A stretch of DNA of 41,900 bases, from positions 1 to 41,900 of the forward strand of contig CALEQZ010000017.1 of NCBI GenBank assembly GCA_937908115.1, written 5' to 3'. The position numbers and the translations under genes are program-made. Source of the stretch: an uncultured Alcaligenaceae bacterium. GTDB taxonomy: Bacteria; Pseudomonadota; Gammaproteobacteria; Burkholderiales; Burkholderiaceae_B. Positions 34,336 through 41,900 of the stretch are shown in pieces. The stretch's first letter is position 1. Every line of letters starts with the position of its first letter. The notes under the pieces were generated by a model, which saw only the letters and a program-made list of their open reading frames with translations, was not told where the DNA came from and ran no database searches.

Positions 34336-35091
34336 ATGTCGGAGGGCGCAACGCAACTGCAGGTATCGGTCTGGCGGGGAACCGGCACGGGAGCGTGGCA
34401 AACGTTCCAGGTGCCGCGCCGCAGCAACCAAACCGTGCTGGATGTGGCCACCTACATCCAACGGCACCTGGATCCCACGCTGTCATACCGCTACGCATGC
34501 CGTGTCGGAATGTGCGGATCGTGCGCCATGTCGGTCAACGGCGTGGCGCGTTGGACTTGCCGCACCCACGTCTCGCGCGTGTGCGCCGACGGGCGGCTGG
34601 AGCTCGCGCCGCTGGCCAACATGCCGGTCGTCAAGGACCTGGTCGTCGACATGCAGGGCTTTTTCGACAAATGGCGCGACGCACACGGACGCTTCGTGCG
34701 TGGCCCGGCCGGCCGCCACGATCCAGTGGCCCGGGTGCGCCCCGATTCGCCCGCGCGCCAGCAGGCCGATGCCGGCATCGAGTGCATAGGCTGCGGCGTG
34801 TGCTACGCCTCGTGCGACGTGGTGACGTGGCGGCCGGAATTCCTCGGGCCGGCGGCGCTCAATCGCGCCTGGACGCTGGTCAACGACGAGCGCGACACGG
34901 CCGGCGCGGCGCGCCTGGCGGCCGTGGCCGGCGACGCGGGGTGCCATGCCTGCCATACCCAGGGGTCTTGCACGCTGCGCTGTCCGAAACAGTTGACGCC
35001 GACGGCCAGCATCGCGGGCCTGAAGCGCACCGTGGCGCGCGCGGCGGTCCGCGGCGAGCTCGACGACGAGGCGGCAAGGGGGCAGGCATGA
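34336..35091 (+). CDS. SDH/fumarate-reductase-like iron-sulfur subunit
   Basis: The protein has 251 residues and all three Fe-S centres of the SdhB/FrdB family. [2Fe-2S] ligands are Cys55, Cys60, Cys63 and Cys75 (YACRVGMCGSC ... WTC). The cysteines of the other two clusters are Cys150, Cys153, Cys156, Cys160 (CIGCGVCYASC) and Cys206, Cys212, Cys216 (CHTQGSCTLRCPK). Spacing matches E. coli SdhB almost residue for residue. It carries electrons between the flavoprotein and the membrane quinone. ATG 34336 has GGGAGG eight bases upstream; a TTG at 34300 would add an unneeded extension. It is the first gene of the operon and overlaps the next by ATGA. Confidence 0.92.
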   Translation: MSEGATQLQVSVWRGTGTGAWQTFQVPRRSNQTVLDVATYIQRHLDPTLSYRYACRVGMCGSCAMSVNGVARWTCRTHVSRVCADGRLELAPLANMPVVKDLVVDMQGFFDKWRDAHGRFVRGPAGRHDPVARVRPDSPARQQADAGIECIGCGVCYASCDVVTWRPEFLGPAALNRAWTLVNDERDTAGAARLAAVAGDAGCHACHTQGSCTLRCPKQLTPTASIAGLKRTVARAAVRGELDDEAARGQA

Positions 35092-35465
35092 CGGCATCGG
35101 TTGGACAAGGACGTGCTGCGGCGATCGCTGCGGCGCGGCGCTGGTACTGGCAACGGCTCAGTGCCATGGCAATGGCGATATTCGTGGCGGTCCACCTCGG
35201 CGTGATGATCTGGGCCATGCAAGGCGGGCTGACGGCCGCCGAGATCCTGGGACGCACCCAGGGCAGCGTGGCCTGGATGCTGTTCTACGGCGTTTTCGTC
35301 CTGCTGGCGGCGGTGCATGCGGGCATCGGCTTGCGCAACATCCTGGTCGAGTGGACACCTTTGGCACCACGTCCGGCCGGCTGGGCGGGCAACGCGGCGG
35401 CGGCGGTGCTGCTGGCCATGGGGTGGCGGGCGGTGTGGGCCGTGACCTGGGCGGGGGCGGCATGA
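35088..35465 (+). CDS. SDH/fumarate-reductase-like membrane anchor subunit 1
   Basis: This 125-residue protein has three hydrophobic helices. It has WYWQRLSAMAMAIFVAVHLGVM at the first and VHAGIGLRNILVEW between later segments. The His-x-Gly-x-Arg pattern resembles haem- and quinone-binding positions of cytochrome b556-type SdhC anchors. The name rests on size, topology and position directly after the iron-sulfur gene. Start and stop overlap both neighbours by ATGA, so translation of the three genes is coupled. Confidence 0.8.
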   Translation: MTASVGQGRAAAIAAARRWYWQRLSAMAMAIFVAVHLGVMIWAMQGGLTAAEILGRTQGSVAWMLFYGVFVLLAAVHAGIGLRNILVEWTPLAPRPAGWAGNAAAAVLLAMGWRAVWAVTWAGAA

Positions 35466-35842
35466 GCGGGCACGAAGCGACTTCGGCTGCGCGTCGCAAC
35501 GATGGCCGCGCGCGCGGCCATCGCGGCTGGATCGGCTTTGCCGTGCATCGCGTCTCGGGCTTGCTGCTGGCGCTGTTCCTGCCGCTGCATTTTTGGACGC
35601 TGGGCCTGGCCCTGGAGGGCGAGGCGGCGCTCGACGGCGCGCTGCGCTGGTACGAAATGCCCGTGTTCAAGGTGGGCGAGTGGCTATTGGTGTTCTGCCT
35701 TGCCGTGCACCTGCTGGGTGGCATCCGCCTGTTGCTCATCGAGTTTGCCTCCTGGCGTGGCATGCGGCTGGGCTGGGTGACGGGCGCATGCGCCGCTTCG
35801 CTGGCGATTTCCCTGGTTTTCGTTGTTTTGGCGTGGAGCTGA
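35462..35842 (+). CDS. SDH/fumarate-reductase-like membrane anchor subunit 2
   Basis: This 126-residue protein has three membrane helices. It has the SdhC-type motif VHRVSGLLLALFLPLHFWTL in the first and VHLLGGIRLLLIEF in the second. His residues in both could bind haem b. The second motif repeats the His-x-x-x-Gly-x-Arg pattern of the preceding subunit. The gene starts inside the stop of subunit 1 (ATGA) and ends four bases before the fumarase alpha gene. Confidence 0.83.
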   Translation: MSGHEATSAARRNDGRARGHRGWIGFAVHRVSGLLLALFLPLHFWTLGLALEGEAALDGALRWYEMPVFKVGEWLLVFCLAVHLLGGIRLLLIEFASWRGMRLGWVTGACAASLAISLVFVVLAWS

Positions 35843-35846
35843 GGCC

Positions 35847-36725
35847 ATGCAGGTTTTGGACTATGGACAGGTCGAGGAGACGGCGCGCGAGCTGTACATC
35901 CGTGCGCTCAAGCTGCTGCCCGACGACATCAAGCAGGGTTTCGCGCGGCTTCAGGATGCCGAGACGTCACCGCGCGCGCGCGGCATCCTGGACACGATGG
36001 TGACCAACATCAAGGTTGCCGAGGAAAACCACAACCTGCTGTGCCAGGACACCGGCTTGCCGATCTACAACGTGGTCATCGGCCGGCAGGTCCAGTTCGA
36101 CGGCTGGCAGCTCAAGCAGGCCATACGGACCGGCTGCGCCCGTGCCACGCGCGAGCATCCGCTGCGCTCGAGCGTGGTGCATCCCATCAGCCGCAAGAAC
36201 GAGCACACCTCGTGTGGCCCGGGCGTGCCCGTCATCCACATCGACTTCGACGACCGCCCCGACGGCGTGGAAATCGAAATGATCCCCAAGGGAAGCGGTT
36301 CGGAGAACAACTCCTTCTTGCGCATGGCCATTCCGGCCGAGGGGCTCGGCGCGGTCAAGAAATTCGTCGTCGACTGCGTGGTGCAGGCCGGTGGCAAGAC
36401 CTGTCCGCCCACCATCGTGGGTGTCGGGGTGGGCGGGACCTCGGACCTGTGCGTGCACCTGGCCAAGCGCGCCGCCACCCGGGCGTTGGGCACCCGGTGC
36501 GCGGACCCGCTTGGCGCCGAGCTCGAGGAAGAGTTGAGCGCGGCGGTCAACCAGCTGGGCGTCGGCCCGCAAGGGCTGGGCGGGGATTCGACCGCTTTCG
36601 CGGTTCACGTGGAGCTGGCCGCCACCCACATCACGATGAATCCGGTCGCCGTCAACATGCAGTGCCATTCGGCGCGACGGGCCCGTGCGCGCATCGGCGC
36701 GAACGGCATCGAATACGGCTTTTGA
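35847..36725 (+). CDS. Class I fumarase / tartrate dehydratase-like alpha subunit
   Basis: This is the alpha half of an oxygen-sensitive [4Fe-4S] hydro-lyase of the fumarase-A/TtdA family. The three cluster cysteines are recognisable: Cys66 in LLCQDTGLP, Cys186 in GGKTCPPTIVGVGVGG and Cys273 in NMQCHSARRARA. The substrate-binding region includes HPISRKNEHTSCGPGVPVIH and GSGSENNSFLRM. The length is 292 residues. The family hydrates fumarate, mesaconate or similar compounds, or dehydrates tartrate; sequence alone does not fix which. It follows the anchor gene by four bases. Confidence 0.92.
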   Translation: MQVLDYGQVEETARELYIRALKLLPDDIKQGFARLQDAETSPRARGILDTMVTNIKVAEENHNLLCQDTGLPIYNVVIGRQVQFDGWQLKQAIRTGCARATREHPLRSSVVHPISRKNEHTSCGPGVPVIHIDFDDRPDGVEIEMIPKGSGSENNSFLRMAIPAEGLGAVKKFVVDCVVQAGGKTCPPTIVGVGVGGTSDLCVHLAKRAATRALGTRCADPLGAELEEELSAAVNQLGVGPQGLGGDSTAFAVHVELAATHITMNPVAVNMQCHSARRARARIGANGIEYGF

Positions 36726-36739
36726 AGTCGGGGGATCGC

Positions 36740-37348
36740 ATGGCGCATTACGAACTGGACATGCCCGTGACCGAGGCCGACGTGCGCAAGCTGCGCGTGG
36801 GCGATACGGTCACCCTGCAGCGCACGCTGTACGGCATACGCGACGCGAGCTACATCGCCCTGTTCGACCGCGGCCGCACCACGCGCTTCGACCTCGATGG
36901 CCATGCGGTGATCCACACCGCGCCCAACGTGCGCAAGGTGCCCGTGTCACCGGAGCATCCGGCAGGCTATGCGCCCGTGTGCATCGGCACCACCACGTCC
37001 TCGCGCATGGAGCGCTTCACGCGCGACCTGATGCAGCGCTGCGGCGTGCGGCTCATCGTCGGCAAGGGCGGCATGCATGAAGGGTCGCTCGCGGCGTTTC
37101 GCGAGCTTGGCGGGGCTTACCTGGCCATCATCGGCGGCACCGCTGCGCTGGAGACGACGTGGATAGAGGCGATAGAGGACGTGGACCTGGACGACCTCAA
37201 CCCCGAGTCGCTGTGGCGCTTCCGCATCCGCGACTTCGGGCCGCTGCTGGTGGCGATGGATAGCCACGGCGGCTCGCTCTATGACCAGGTCGATGCCGAC
37301 GTGCAGGAGCGGCGCCGCCGCGTGCTCGCCGAAATGGGGTTGCAATGA
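36740..37348 (+). CDS. Class I fumarase / tartrate dehydratase-like beta subunit
   Basis: This 202-residue partner supplies the C-terminal swivel domain of the hydro-lyase. Family pieces are LRVGDTVTLQRTLYGIRDAS, the GPNV-like HTAPNVRKV, CIGTTTSSRMERFT, IVGKGGMHEGSLAAF and GGTAALETTWI. In one-chain class I fumarases this part is fused behind the alpha domain; here it is separate, as in TtdB-type enzymes. ATG 36740 has GGGGA ahead. Its stop overlaps the flavoprotein start by ATGA. Confidence 0.92.
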   Translation: MAHYELDMPVTEADVRKLRVGDTVTLQRTLYGIRDASYIALFDRGRTTRFDLDGHAVIHTAPNVRKVPVSPEHPAGYAPVCIGTTTSSRMERFTRDLMQRCGVRLIVGKGGMHEGSLAAFRELGGAYLAIIGGTAALETTWIEAIEDVDLDDLNPESLWRFRIRDFGPLLVAMDSHGGSLYDQVDADVQERRRRVLAEMGLQ

Positions 37349-39078
37349 GCAGCGAAGTGGAAGTCCTGCGCACCGATATCCTGATCCTTGGCGCGGGTGG
37401 CGCGGGCTTGTTCGCCGCCTTGCACGCGCACGATGCGGCGCCGAACCTGGACATTACCGTTGCGGTCAAGGGGCTGTTGGGCAAGTGCGGCTGCACGCGC
37501 ATGGTGCAGGGCGGATACAACGTCGCGCTGGCCGAGGGCGACTCGCCCGAGCGGCACTTCATGGACACCATAGAGGGCGGCAAGTGGCTGCCGGACCAGG
37601 AGCTGGCCTGGACGCTGGTCAACACCGCCATCGAGCGCATCCACGAGCTGGAAAACGAGCTGGGCTGCTTCTTCGACCGTAACCCGGACGGCACGCTGCA
37701 CCAGAAGGCTTTCGCCGGCCAAACGTTCGATCGTACGGTGCACAAGGGGGACCTGACCGGCATCGAAATCATCAACCGCCTGGCCGAGCAGGTCTGGGCG
37801 CGCAAGATCCGGCGGCTCGAGGAGCACCGTGCTTTGGAGCTGATTCCTTCGCGCGACGGCAGCCGCCTGGCCGGCGTGTTGATGGTCGATGTGCGCACGG
37901 GCGCATTTCGCCTGGTGCGCGCGCGTGCCGTGCTGCTGGCCACGGGCGGCGGGCCGACCATGTACAAGTTCCACACGCCGTCGGGGGACAAGAGCTGCGA
38001 TGGGTTGGCCATGGCGCTGCGCGCGGGGCTACCGCTGCGCGACATGGAAATGGTGCAGTTCCACCCGACCGGCCTGCTTGCCGGGCCGGATACGCGCATG
38101 ACCGGCACCGTGCTGGAGGAAGGCCTGCGCGGGGCCGGCGGGCACCTGCTCAACGGCGCAGGCGAGCGATTCATGATGCGGGTCGATCCGCGTGCGGAGC
38201 GCGCCACGCGCGACATCGTCTCGCGCGGCATCTACGCAGAGATGCGCGCGGGGCGCACCACGCCGAACGGGGGCGTGTACATCAAGATGAGCCACCTCGG
38301 GGCCGAGAACGTGCGCAAGCAGTTCAAGGGCATGGTCGAACGGTGCGCCGATTGCGGGTTCGACCTGGCCGGCGGGCTGGTCGAGGTCGTGCCCACGGCA
38401 CACTACATGATGGGTGGGGTGATCTTCCGTCCGGATTGCACCACCGCACTCGAGGGCCTGTTTGCGGCGGGCGAGGATACGGGCGGCGTGCACGGTGCCA
38501 ACCGCCTGGGCGGCAACGGCGTGGCCAATTCCACGGTCTTTGGCGGCATCGCCGGCGACAGCATGGCGCGCTGGGTGGCTGCCGGCGCGGATTGGGCCGA
38601 GCCGGACATGGACCGGGTCCAGGCTGCGGTGGCCGCGGCCTGCGCGCCGCTGTCGCGGCCAGCGGGCGACCTGCACGCGCTGCGCGAGCGTTTGTCGGAA
38701 TGCATGTGGAACGACGCCGGGATCGTGCGCGATGAGTTGGGCCTGAAGCGCGCGATGCAGGAGCTGGCGGACATTTCCGAGGCGCTGCACCGCATCGGCG
38801 CGGCCGGCTCCGAGCGCGCCTTCAACCTGACCTGGCATGACTGGCTGAACCTGGACAGCCTGGTGCAGGTCAGCCGCGCGATCGTCCACGCTGCGTTGGC
38901 GCGCGAAGACTCGCGCGGGGCGCATTTCCGCGAGGACTACCCACAGGTGCGCGACCTCGAGCATTCTTGGTTTTCCGTGGTCACGCTGCGCGACGGGCAG
39001 CTGCAGGTCGAGCGCCAGCCGGTGGCATTCACCCGCGTGCGGCCTGGACAGTCGCTGCTCGACGGGCAGGCTGCCTGA
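37345..39078 (+). CDS. SDH/fumarate-reductase-like flavoprotein subunit with Cys at the FAD-linking position
   Basis: This 577-residue protein is a full-length SdhA/FrdA homologue. The dinucleotide motif is GAGGAGLFAA near residue 16. By alignment to E. coli SdhA, the catalytic residues are present: His240 (QFHPTG), Glu259 (EEGLRG), Arg289 (TRDIVSR), His353 (AHYMMGG) and Arg387 (GANRLGG). The region KCGCTRMVQGG (47-57) places Cys50 where SdhA has the His that covalently holds FAD (SHTVSAQGG). FAD is therefore probably not held by the usual histidyl bond. The RGEGG motif of the family reads RGAGG here. The gene is separated from its iron-sulfur and anchor partners by the fumarase pair. Confidence 0.9.
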   Translation: MSSEVEVLRTDILILGAGGAGLFAALHAHDAAPNLDITVAVKGLLGKCGCTRMVQGGYNVALAEGDSPERHFMDTIEGGKWLPDQELAWTLVNTAIERIHELENELGCFFDRNPDGTLHQKAFAGQTFDRTVHKGDLTGIEIINRLAEQVWARKIRRLEEHRALELIPSRDGSRLAGVLMVDVRTGAFRLVRARAVLLATGGGPTMYKFHTPSGDKSCDGLAMALRAGLPLRDMEMVQFHPTGLLAGPDTRMTGTVLEEGLRGAGGHLLNGAGERFMMRVDPRAERATRDIVSRGIYAEMRAGRTTPNGGVYIKMSHLGAENVRKQFKGMVERCADCGFDLAGGLVEVVPTAHYMMGGVIFRPDCTTALEGLFAAGEDTGGVHGANRLGGNGVANSTVFGGIAGDSMARWVAAGADWAEPDMDRVQAAVAAACAPLSRPAGDLHALRERLSECMWNDAGIVRDELGLKRAMQELADISEALHRIGAAGSERAFNLTWHDWLNLDSLVQVSRAIVHAALAREDSRGAHFREDYPQVRDLEHSWFSVVTLRDGQLQVERQPVAFTRVRPGQSLLDGQAA

Positions 39079-39197
39079 CCGCGGCCTGCGGCGGTCCATC
39101 GTATCGATGCCGGTTCGGCGTGTCGCCGGGCCGGCGACGCGCCCCCGCGCGCCACCCCAAGGGCGGGAAACATCGCCCCGATCAAGAGGAGGAGTCC

Positions 39198-40175
39198 ATG
39201 AAATCGATGCGTTGGTTGTTCGCCGCATCAGCGGCGTTGATCTGCCTGGGGCCTGCCGCCGCGCAGTCGTACCCGGATCGCCCTCTCACCGTGGTCACCC
39301 CGTTCAGCACCGGCGGGGATGCCGACCTCGCCGCACGCAACCTTGCCGCCGCCGCACAGAAGGTGCTGGGCCAGCCGGTGGTCGTGGTCAACCGGGGCGG
39401 CGCCAACGGCGCCATCGGCTCCCAGCAGGTCAAGGACGCGGCGCCGGACGGCTATACGTTGCTGCTGGCCCGCGTGGGCTCGCAGGCCATCCTGCCGGCG
39501 TTGCAGCCGTCGCTGTCCTACAAGTGGGATGATTTCTCCTTCCTGGGCACGCTGGAGCTCAATCCGTACATATGCGCGGTGCGCAAGGAAGCGCCCTACC
39601 GGTCACTGGCCGATCTGGTCGACCGGATCAAGGCGCAGCCGGGCAAGCTCAATTACGCCACCACGGGGCCGGCCACCGTGCTGAACCTGGGGCCGCAGAT
39701 GCTGTTCAACGTGCTGGGCCTGGGGCGCGAGGCGGCCATGCCCATCGCGTACAAGGGTTCGGGCGAGGCGCTGGTCGCGGTGCTGGGTGGTGAGGTCGAT
39801 TTCGTCTGCACCAATCTCGCGCCCATTGCGGGTGCCGTGCGCGATGGCCGGCTGCGCGCGTTGGTGACGACCACGCCCGAGCGGTTGCCCGACTTCCCGG
39901 ACGTGCCCACGGCGCGAGAAGCGGGTTATCCGCAACTGGAAAAGATCATCGGCTGGAGCGCACTGTATGGGCCGAAGGGCTTGCCCGACGACGTGGTGCG
40001 GGTCTGGCGCGATGCGCTCGCGCGCATCAAGGACGACGCGCAGTGGCGCGAGGGCACGACGCGCACGGGCAGCCTGCCGTACGTGCTGGGACCCGAACAG
40101 ACCCGAGACTATGTGCGTGGGCAATACGAAGAATATGCCCGGCTGGGCAAGCTGCTGGACATCACGTTGAAGTAG
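39198..40175 (+). CDS. Bug/TctC-family periplasmic solute-binding receptor
   Basis: A signal peptide (MKSMRWLFAASAALICLGPA, cut near AAAQ) leads a 325-residue Bug-type receptor. It shows YPDRPLTVVTPFSTGGDADL, the NRGGANGAIGSQQV loop and DGYTLLLARVGSQAI, as expected. Bug receptors capture carboxylates and related compounds; many lack a nearby TctAB membrane part, which is also absent here. AGGAGGAG at 39187-39194 gives strong translation initiation. It lies in the operon after the flavoprotein gene, and nine bases before the ThDP enzyme. Confidence 0.93.
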   Translation: MKSMRWLFAASAALICLGPAAAQSYPDRPLTVVTPFSTGGDADLAARNLAAAAQKVLGQPVVVVNRGGANGAIGSQQVKDAAPDGYTLLLARVGSQAILPALQPSLSYKWDDFSFLGTLELNPYICAVRKEAPYRSLADLVDRIKAQPGKLNYATTGPATVLNLGPQMLFNVLGLGREAAMPIAYKGSGEALVAVLGGEVDFVCTNLAPIAGAVRDGRLRALVTTTPERLPDFPDVPTAREAGYPQLEKIIGWSALYGPKGLPDDVVRVWRDALARIKDDAQWREGTTRTGSLPYVLGPEQTRDYVRGQYEEYARLGKLLDITLK

Positions 40176-40184
40176 GAGCATTCG

Positions 40185-41822
40185 ATGCAGAACACCCGCG
40201 GCGCCGATATGTTGGCGCTTTCCATACGGCAGTCGGGCACGCGCCGCATCTTTTCCCTGTCGGGCAACCACATCATGCCCGTCTACGACGCCCTGATCGA
40301 CGTAGGCGTGCCGCTGGTGCACACGCGCCACGAGGCGGCGGCGGTGCACATGGCCGATGCCTGGGCGCGGCTGACCGGCGAGGTCGGCGTGGCGCTGGTC
40401 ACGGGCGGCCCGGGCCACGCCAACGCGATATCGGCGCTCTACACCGCGGCGATGTCGGAATCGCCGGTGGTGCTGCTGTCCGGGCACGCGCCGCTTGGCC
40501 AGGCCGGATGGGGCGCCTTCCAGGAAATGGACCAGGTGGCGATGGCTGCGCCTGTGACCAAGGCGGCGTGGGTCGTACGCGACGCCGACGCCATGGCCGG
40601 GGACTTCGCGCGGGCCTGCCGCATCGCCCGGTCCGGCCGGCCCGGGCCCGTGCACCTGAGCCTGCCGACCGACGCGCTGGAAGCCCAGGCAACGCGCAGC
40701 GCCTTACCGCCTGCGCAAGCCTACCTGGCCGAGACGGCCGCACCCGGCGCCGAGTCGGCGGCCGCGCTGCTTGCCAGGCTGCGCCGTGCCCGCCGGCCGC
40801 TGGTGCTGATGGGCCCGCAAGGCCTGACCGGGCCGGGGCGGCGCGCGGTGGCCGAGGCCATGCGCGCGCTCGGCCTGCCCGTGGTGGCTACCGAAAGCCC
40901 GCGCGGCGCCAATGACCCGAGCCTAGGCGCGTTTTCGCAGGTGCTGGGCCAGTCCGATTGCGTGCTGTTGCTGGGCAAGCGGCTGGACTTCACGCTCAAG
41001 TTCGGCCAGGCGCCGGTGTTCGATCCGGCATGCGCCTTCCTGCAGGTCGATGCAGATCCGGCCGAATTCGCCCGCACGCGCCGCGCCGTCGGATCGCGCT
41101 TGGAGGCTGCCCTGTGCGCCGACGCGCCGGCGGCGCTGCAGGCCATGGTCGATGCGGCCGGGCAGGGCACGCCGGTCAGCCCGTCGCAGCACGGGGATTG
41201 GATGCGTGAAGTCCAGGAATCTCTGTCCTACCGGCCGGCGGCATGGCAGCAAGCGCCGGACACCGCGCGGCCCGCGCATCCCGTCCAGTTGTGCCGCCCG
41301 GTGCAGGCGCTGCTCGACAGTCACCCCGATTCGGTGCTGGTCGTCGACGGCGGCGAATTCGGCCAATGGGCCCAGGCCTGCCTGACCGCGCCGCAGCGCC
41401 TGATCAACGGCGCGGCGGGCGCCATCGGCGCGGCCCTGCCCATGGCGGTGGCGGCCAAGCTGGCGTGTCCCGATGCGCCGGTGGTGGCGTTGATGGGTGA
41501 CGGTACCTTCGGGTTTCATTGTGCCGAGTTCGACACGGCCGTGCGCGCAGGCGCGCCGATCGTCTGCGTGGTGGGCAATGACGCGCGCTGGAACGCCGAA
41601 TACCAGATCCAGGTCAACAGCTATGGGCCAGACCGCACCATGGGCTGTGAGCTGCTGCCTACGCGCTATGACCGCGTGGCCGCCGCCTTCGGCGGCCACG
41701 GTGCGCATGCCGATATGGCCGCCGAGCTCGATGCGTTGCTGCGCGCTGCGGTGGCCAGCGGCCTGCCTGCGTGCATAGACGTGGCCCTCGATGGCCTGCC
41801 CGCGCCGGTGGTACGCCGCTGA
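40185..41822 (+). CDS. Thiamine diphosphate-dependent enzyme (acetolactate-synthase-like)
   Basis: This 545-residue ThDP enzyme has the three domains of the acetolactate synthase/decarboxylase superfamily. The catalytic Glu that activates the cofactor is in HTRHEAAAVHMADAW (near residue 47). The ThDP motif begins MGDGTFGFHCAEFDT and ends VGND, with 24 residues between GDG and ND. The FAD-domain equivalent in the middle is present but degenerate. Candidate reactions are decarboxylation or carboligation of a 2-oxoacid. AGGAG ahead of ATG 40185 and the 9-base gap from the receptor gene put it in the same operon. Confidence 0.9.
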   Translation: MQNTRGADMLALSIRQSGTRRIFSLSGNHIMPVYDALIDVGVPLVHTRHEAAAVHMADAWARLTGEVGVALVTGGPGHANAISALYTAAMSESPVVLLSGHAPLGQAGWGAFQEMDQVAMAAPVTKAAWVVRDADAMAGDFARACRIARSGRPGPVHLSLPTDALEAQATRSALPPAQAYLAETAAPGAESAAALLARLRRARRPLVLMGPQGLTGPGRRAVAEAMRALGLPVVATESPRGANDPSLGAFSQVLGQSDCVLLLGKRLDFTLKFGQAPVFDPACAFLQVDADPAEFARTRRAVGSRLEAALCADAPAALQAMVDAAGQGTPVSPSQHGDWMREVQESLSYRPAAWQQAPDTARPAHPVQLCRPVQALLDSHPDSVLVVDGGEFGQWAQACLTAPQRLINGAAGAIGAALPMAVAAKLACPDAPVVALMGDGTFGFHCAEFDTAVRAGAPIVCVVGNDARWNAEYQIQVNSYGPDRTMGCELLPTRYDRVAAAFGGHGAHADMAAELDALLRAAVASGLPACIDVALDGLPAPVVRR

Positions 41823-41900
41823 TGGCAGCGCGTGCTTGCCGGCCGGGCCCGCAACGCCGCGCAGCGGCCGCCGGCGGCGCGCGCCCGGCGGCACGCCGGG
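41823..41900. other. GC-rich non-coding tail of the window
   Basis: Seventy-eight bases of GC-rich sequence follow the ThDP enzyme stop. I see no gene start or terminator with a T-tract. A neighbouring gene may begin beyond the edge. Confidence 0.5.

Overview
The window is a GC-rich chromosomal segment (strong GC codon bias, many GTG starts, GC-rich intergenic DNA) that reads as a Bordetella-type betaproteobacterium of the family Alcaligenaceae. The assignment rests on protein resemblance and on the order atpIBEFHAGDC - (small regulator) - hemE - priA - rep, and is an inference. I saw no transposase, phage gene, CRISPR array or integron. The region looks like core chromosome with catabolic operons rather than an island.

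Layout: (1) 1-796, the 3' part of a DUF1254/DUF1214 protein. (2) 879-8505, the complete nine-gene F1Fo ATP synthase operon with a recognisable promoter and a strong intrinsic terminator. (3) 8621-15106, a small Fis-type regulator without an AAA+ domain, hemE, a 368-bp AT-richer spacer with DnaA-box-like sites, then priA and rep. (4) 15229-23891 on the minus strand, an eight-gene operon: M14 aspartoacylase/desuccinylase-like enzyme, a complete Dpp/Opp-type peptide ABC importer (dppA-B-C-D-F), an alpha/beta hydrolase and an M20 peptidase. It is divergent from a LysR regulator and looks like an uptake-and-deacylation system for peptides or acylated amino acids. (5) 25217-28069, a family III CoA-transferase and a double-domain 3-hydroxyacyl-CoA dehydrogenase. 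(6) 28175-33345, a membrane-anchored cytochrome c5-type protein, tRNA-Arg(CCG), a lipocalin lipoprotein, gshA, a small lipoprotein, a LuxR-type HTH-only protein and an AEC-family transporter. (7) 33319-41822, a LysR gene divergent from an eight-gene operon encoding an SDH/fumarate-reductase-like complex (B, C, D, then A) with a two-subunit class I fumarase/tartrate dehydratase placed inside it, followed by a Bug-type periplasmic solute receptor and a ThDP-dependent enzyme.

The most unusual block is the last one. An SDH-like complex, a class I hydro-lyase, a carboxylate receptor and a ThDP lyase share one strand with overlapping or closely spaced genes under a divergent LysR regulator. The flavoprotein keeps the catalytic set of the SdhA/FrdA family, but the position of the FAD-linking histidine is a cysteine. 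I infer that this is a dedicated route for a substituted C4-dicarboxylate (substituted succinate to fumarate to malate, then cleavage of a derived 2-oxoacid) rather than a second citric-acid-cycle enzyme. The substrate cannot be read from sequence.
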